Of a DNA stretch of 64,000 nucleotides, positions 60,001 to 64,000 are shown in pieces (within the stretch, counting starts at the first letter, position 1; the number at the start of each line of letters is the position of its first letter). The notes below the pieces were generated by a model. It was not told where the DNA came from and did not search any database. It saw only the letters and a program-made list of their open reading frames with translations. A program made the translations under genes and the position numbers. Source of the DNA: Brassica napus (lineage: Eukaryota; Streptophyta; Magnoliopsida; Brassicales; Brassicaceae); assembly GCF_020379485.1 (NCBI RefSeq), contig NC_063448.1, forward strand, positions 46,137,218 through 46,201,217. The letters run 5' to 3'.

Positions 60001-60990
60001 ACTTGATCAAATCCTTCTCGTTTTCGCTTAGATGAATGGTTCGAATGTGACTTCTCTTCTCGGCAGAATGCTTGTACTGCAACTCGCAGAGCTGCGTAAA
60101 TAGCCGTGAAAATGAATTCTCTGAGACACTCAAATCACATGAACATGAATAATTTACTCACTGAGATTTGGGGTGATGGAGTCTTCTGAGACTGGCTGCG
60201 AACAAGTGCAGCAAGCTTTCTAAGAGAACACAACCAAAAAAACAGATTCCATAAGGAGAGAGTAAAATAAGAGATTGTGATGAAAGACATAAAACTCCGT
60301 ACCATTTGTTTAACTTGTTATATTCCTCCAGCTCCAAAAGTGTGTCCGCAAGGCAAAATCATAGCATCAGACATCAAAGCCCCTCTGCAAAGAGACAAAA
60401 ATAAAAGCTATAGATTAAACACAATCACGAGTTCTAGTCTGAGTCCCTCCTCCCGCAAGCAAAGAATACAACTGCTTAACAAATGAGTTCCCCAAAGAAT
60501 CAAGATACAAGTTGTGTTTCTCATTCGTCCAACCACCACATTCATCATGCAGAAACAGTTTTACAAAACAAAAACAATATTGATGAGTATTAATCATCCT
60601 GCCGGTGAAACTCAAGATGAAAACTTGTCAATAAAACTAAACCATTACAACCCAACGATCAGGTGTCCTCATACAGATTGATAAGCCTGAGCCAAAGCAT
60701 TGCAACCACTGAACACAAACTCCAATTGCTCAAAACAGTTTAAAAGATATGAAGCTTCCTTCCATATATAACAAGCTCAAATAGATTACTTTCTAAATTT
60801 ATAAGAACAAACAATAAACCAGAAACTCTATCTCTTACGTCTCAAAGGCAACTAAATTCGAGAGGAAGCAAAACCACAGCGTAAACAAACGGAAGAATCG
60901 GTTGGTTTACCAGTTTCTTCGAATCAGCATCCCCACGAGAGCTCTCAGCCGTAAGACCGGACTCGAGGGAGTTAGAGAGTCGCGATCCAT
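60001..60990 (-). pseudogene. U-box protein gene fragment, PUB62-like
   Basis: Minus-strand exon-like blocks: 60384-60303 (GALMSDAMILPCGHTFGAGGI, then a TAA stop, then QVKQM), 60219-60162 (KACCTCSQPVSEDSITPNL) and 60091 to about 60005 (LRVAVQAFCREEKSHSNHSSKRKR). Together these read as the U-box and following segment of plant U-box proteins 62/63, E3 ubiquitin ligases (family from memory). Splice sites between blocks are good GT-AG. An upstream block 60990-60911 with an ATG does not join in an open frame. The in-frame TAA inside the U-box and the missing N-terminus indicate a pseudogene, although transcription is possible. Confidence 0.62.
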
Positions 60991-61683
60991 CTCGAGAGAA
61001 GAAATGAGACGGAAGAACTCGACACTTCTCCTCTACCCAATAGTTTTATGACACGTGTCTTCTAAGAGCTGTGTCTTCGCTCCTAATTAAAATAAGAGAG
61101 CGAAGATTAATGTCTTTTTTGTCTTGGGTTAACGTTTTTTTTTCTTTCTTTTTTTAATCCTAACTAACCTAAGCAACCCTGTTAAAAGCCAGCGATAAAC
61201 ATGCTCTAACATAAGTTCTGAGTTTTCATTTAGAAGTTCCAGTTTCAACTGTGTTCAACTTTTTGGGCCTAAAAGCCCAAAATAATAAAAAGGTGGCCTA
61301 ATTTAAAATGGAGTTAGAAGATTGACTTGGACCTGGTTCCATCACAATCTACATACAATTCAGATTTGGTTGAACTGAAACCACAGCTGAAAGACCAACA
61401 TGTAGGACATTTTCAATATGAATAACCCGGTTGTACCAATACACATTGCCACAGAAATATAAAACTGAAAAAGAAAATCCAAATATTATAATGCTTATAA
61501 TTTGAAACAAATTGAGATACGAAACAAAGATCGAACCAAACGAAATTCGGTTTACATATCTAACCGAAAACAGTGAAGGTAAGAAACAAACAACACACAA
61601 AGTCCACACATCATTGCCAAACGGAAATGATGTTTTTTTTATTATTGAAGAAGCAAAGAAGCATTTTGAAGTAAAAGAGGTTA
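60991..61683. other. Spacer between the U-box fragment and NMT1
   Basis: 61040-61215 resembles a small non-autonomous element (cttctaagagctgtg ... aacatgctctaac). The rest is the downstream region of NMT1, likely with its polyadenylation site. No gene is seen. Confidence 0.4.
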
Positions 61684-64000
61684 TTAGTTCTTGTTGGCGA
61701 TGAAAAGTCCCCACTTCTGCTCACCCGAAGCACTTCTCTCCAGCTTCGCCTTCCATCCACCAACTATGTCCTCGTAGTCCTCCTGTGTTTATTTTATAAG
61801 CTTTGTTAGTTAACTCTAAACAAAAAAAATCAATAGATAGAGCTTCGATTGTTGTTCTATTATATATCAACTTTTTGGAAACAAGAAAAAGATACTTTGG
61901 AGAAGTCGGAGATGAACTCTTCCTTTTCTTTCTCCACCCTCTCTAGTTCACGTCTCAGGACTTGCATAAACTGTATATATTCAAAATACAAACTCTGTTA
62001 AAACCAATAGTTCTCGCTTTCCAGAATGTATATATAATAGATTCATTTACCTGATCAGTACGGTCTTCTGCGATCACATCGTTAAAGCCTGCGTCTTTTA
62101 GCATCTATACATTGAATATTCGCGTTAAGAGTTACTGTTCTGACACACAAACAATAACATATCTTTTGAAAAAAAATACACAAACCTGCCCATAAGCTTG
62201 AACATCATGGAGATCATATCCTCTCTGTTTGATGTACTCAGAAAACTCAGGAGATGGAGTTTCCGAGCTCTTACAGTAGTCGCTGATGAGCACTTTGCCT
62301 CCCGGTTTAAGCCACTTGAAGAAAGTCCTGAACAAAGCTGGTTTGTCCTGTTTTAAAAAAAAAAAGAGAGAGAAAATGAGTTAAGCATTCACAGTGATAA
62401 ACTTGCAAGAGAGAACAGCCGACTGAGATAGAGTTTGTGTACTTGGATGTGCAGAATAGTGTCACGGCTGTAAATGACATCAAAGGAATTCTCAGGGTAA
62501 TGTTTTGTGGTGCAATCCGCGACCTCAAACTCAACCGAGCAGTTGAGTCCAATAGCACGTTCCAGTGCGAATGAAATCATGTTGACGGACAGATCGATAC
62601 CAACCACATGAACATCGAAGTTCTCAGCCATGTAGAAGTCACCTCCACCAATGCCACAACCAACATCTAACACTTTCTGTCCTGGTTTCAGATCCATTTT
62701 CTCCACAAACTCTTTGGTTGTCTCTGTATTAAAAAACAAAACACAAACACATATAAGTACTGATCGTGTACAACACAGAACATCTCGCAATACAAGCAAA
62801 AGCAAATTGGGATTTTACCGATTCCACCAGTGCTCACAAAGCCTTGTCCAAAGACACGCTCATAGCGGAGGATCCCACTGGATTTGTATTGAACGTTGTC
62901 CAAGAAACGTTGGAAGCCTCTGTCATTCTCTGAGCTGACTTTCTGCCAAATCCAGCAAATCTGCATTCCACATCACAAAGAGTGTTATCAATGGTCAAAG
63001 ATCTCGGAGTAAAAGGAAATAGATAATCCTGATAAGACAGAGTCTTAGTTTTACCTGGTTCTGATTCTTCTTGTTCTTCACATAAGCTCCAATGCACTTT
63101 TGCCCGATCATAGAGAGCTCAAATGAGTTCCCAGCAGCATCTCGTGTCACACATTCTTGAAATACCTGCATTTTTTCACCAGCATAACGTCTACGTGAGT
63201 GAACTTCCGTATTCCACTGATAAATTTGAAAATGCAGTTCCGAGAAAGTAAGAACCTTGGTATAGAAACGGGGTTCACGGTAGTGAGTGGGGTTGGACTT
63301 GCGCTTGCTGTCACCAGATTGGTGGAAGCAAGATTCTCGGAAGAAAATGTATCCTCCAACTTTGATCCAACCAACCATCCTTTCTACCAAAAGCTCCACC
63401 TGCACCAAAAACAAAACCATTTTTTTAAAAATAAAAACTTACTTGCTTTCTCATTGATAAAAAAAGATGATGTTATACCTCTTTGTCAGAGAGATACATG
63501 AGAAGCCAGTTGGAGAAAATTAAGTCGATGGATCCATCAGTGATGTTCAGGTCAGGGGAGGTAACATCAGCACACATAAACTTCACATTCTTGTAGTGCC
63601 CATTAACACTCTCATTCTGCAATAAAATTTTGAAGGCCATGAGAAATTAGGCATAACAACAAGACCTAAGAAGGTGAATAAGAAAAAACCTTCTTGATGA
63701 CGCTATCAATGAAGTCAAGAGCAATGAGTTCACCAGCCTTCTGAGCCAATTCACCAGTGAAACGACCAATACCAGCTCCAAGCTCCAGCACCGACTTGCC
63801 TTCGTAGGGTGGAAGCAAAGAGAGCACCTGTCAGCAACGTTAAACCAACCCCATCAGATTCACGAAATCGCAAAAGGCTAAGAGACAAAGAAAACATTTC
63901 CTTCAAAATATGAATTTATTTAATCAAAAAAATATATATAGGTATAATACCTCAGGGCGTTCTTCCTTGTCGAGATCAGCAGCACGAGAGTCGAGCATCA
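61684..64000 (-). CDS. NMT1: Phosphoethanolamine N-methyltransferase, partial at right edge
   Basis: Eleven minus-strand exons within the window: 64000-63951, 63827-63690, 63616-63479, 63399-63256, 63165-63055, 62960-62819, 62723-62444, 62347-62186, 62104-62051, 61970-61896 and 61782-61684. The frame stays open to TAA. The enzyme makes phosphocholine by three SAM-dependent methylations of phosphoethanolamine in the cytosol. It has two methyltransferase domains: the first with [15 protein letters not shown] and [10 protein letters not shown], the second with [26 protein letters not shown] and SRDTILHIQ. The first visible residues ([16 protein letters not shown]) match an internal segment of the roughly 490-residue Arabidopsis XPL1/NMT1. 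The true start, and the leader with its known regulatory uORF in Arabidopsis, therefore lie beyond base 64000. No lesion is seen. Confidence 0.95.

Overview
This is plant nuclear DNA from the Brassicaceae, most likely Brassica or a close relative. The evidence is exon-intron genes with GT-AG introns, AT-rich spacers, and roughly two thirds of the window made of transposable elements. Three genes match, in order, a block I know from Arabidopsis thaliana chromosome 3. These are a pentatricopeptide repeat gene like At3g18020 (31.3-33.4 kb), WOX1 like At3g18010 (42.0-44.2 kb) and the phosphoethanolamine N-methyltransferase NMT1/XPL1 like At3g18000 (61.7 kb to the right edge). The gene names are from memory of those proteins; no search was run.

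Left part (1-14 kb): a broken DUF4283/zinc-knuckle gene at the edge; a complete Mutator-like element (1710-6667) with about 350-bp inverted ends and a perfect 10-bp target duplication, carrying a broken transposase gene and an apparently whole GRF-zinc-finger gene; then a 19-exon four-RRM gene (8038-11314) built from four repeats of one exon module, each with a 24-nt microexon. AT-rich DNA with Helitron-like 3' ends follows.

Middle (14.9-31 kb): a decayed L1-type LINE with RNase H; a Ty3/gypsy-type LTR element (22494-29594) with nearly identical LTRs, a 5-bp target duplication, a ruined pol and no gag; and broken gene pieces, one resembling the nucleolar protein NOL6/Nrap.

Syntenic part (31-64 kb): the PPR gene; an almost intact LINE (33584-39230) inserted about 190 bp upstream of it with a 12-bp target duplication and one nonsense codon in each ORF; WOX1 with a MITE in its third intron; a Helitron with both ends visible (45765-48053); a complete 7.7-kb CACTA element (49119-56833) with a TnpD-like and a TnpA-like gene; a hAT-type MITE with an 8-bp duplication; a second copy of the WOX1-intron MITE; a broken U-box gene; and NMT1, which runs off the right edge.

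The single-copy genes do not form a pathway. They are neighbours by descent, pushed apart by insertions, most of which can be bounded to the base because their target duplications survive. I see no rRNA or tRNA genes, no CRISPR array and no bacterial sequence.
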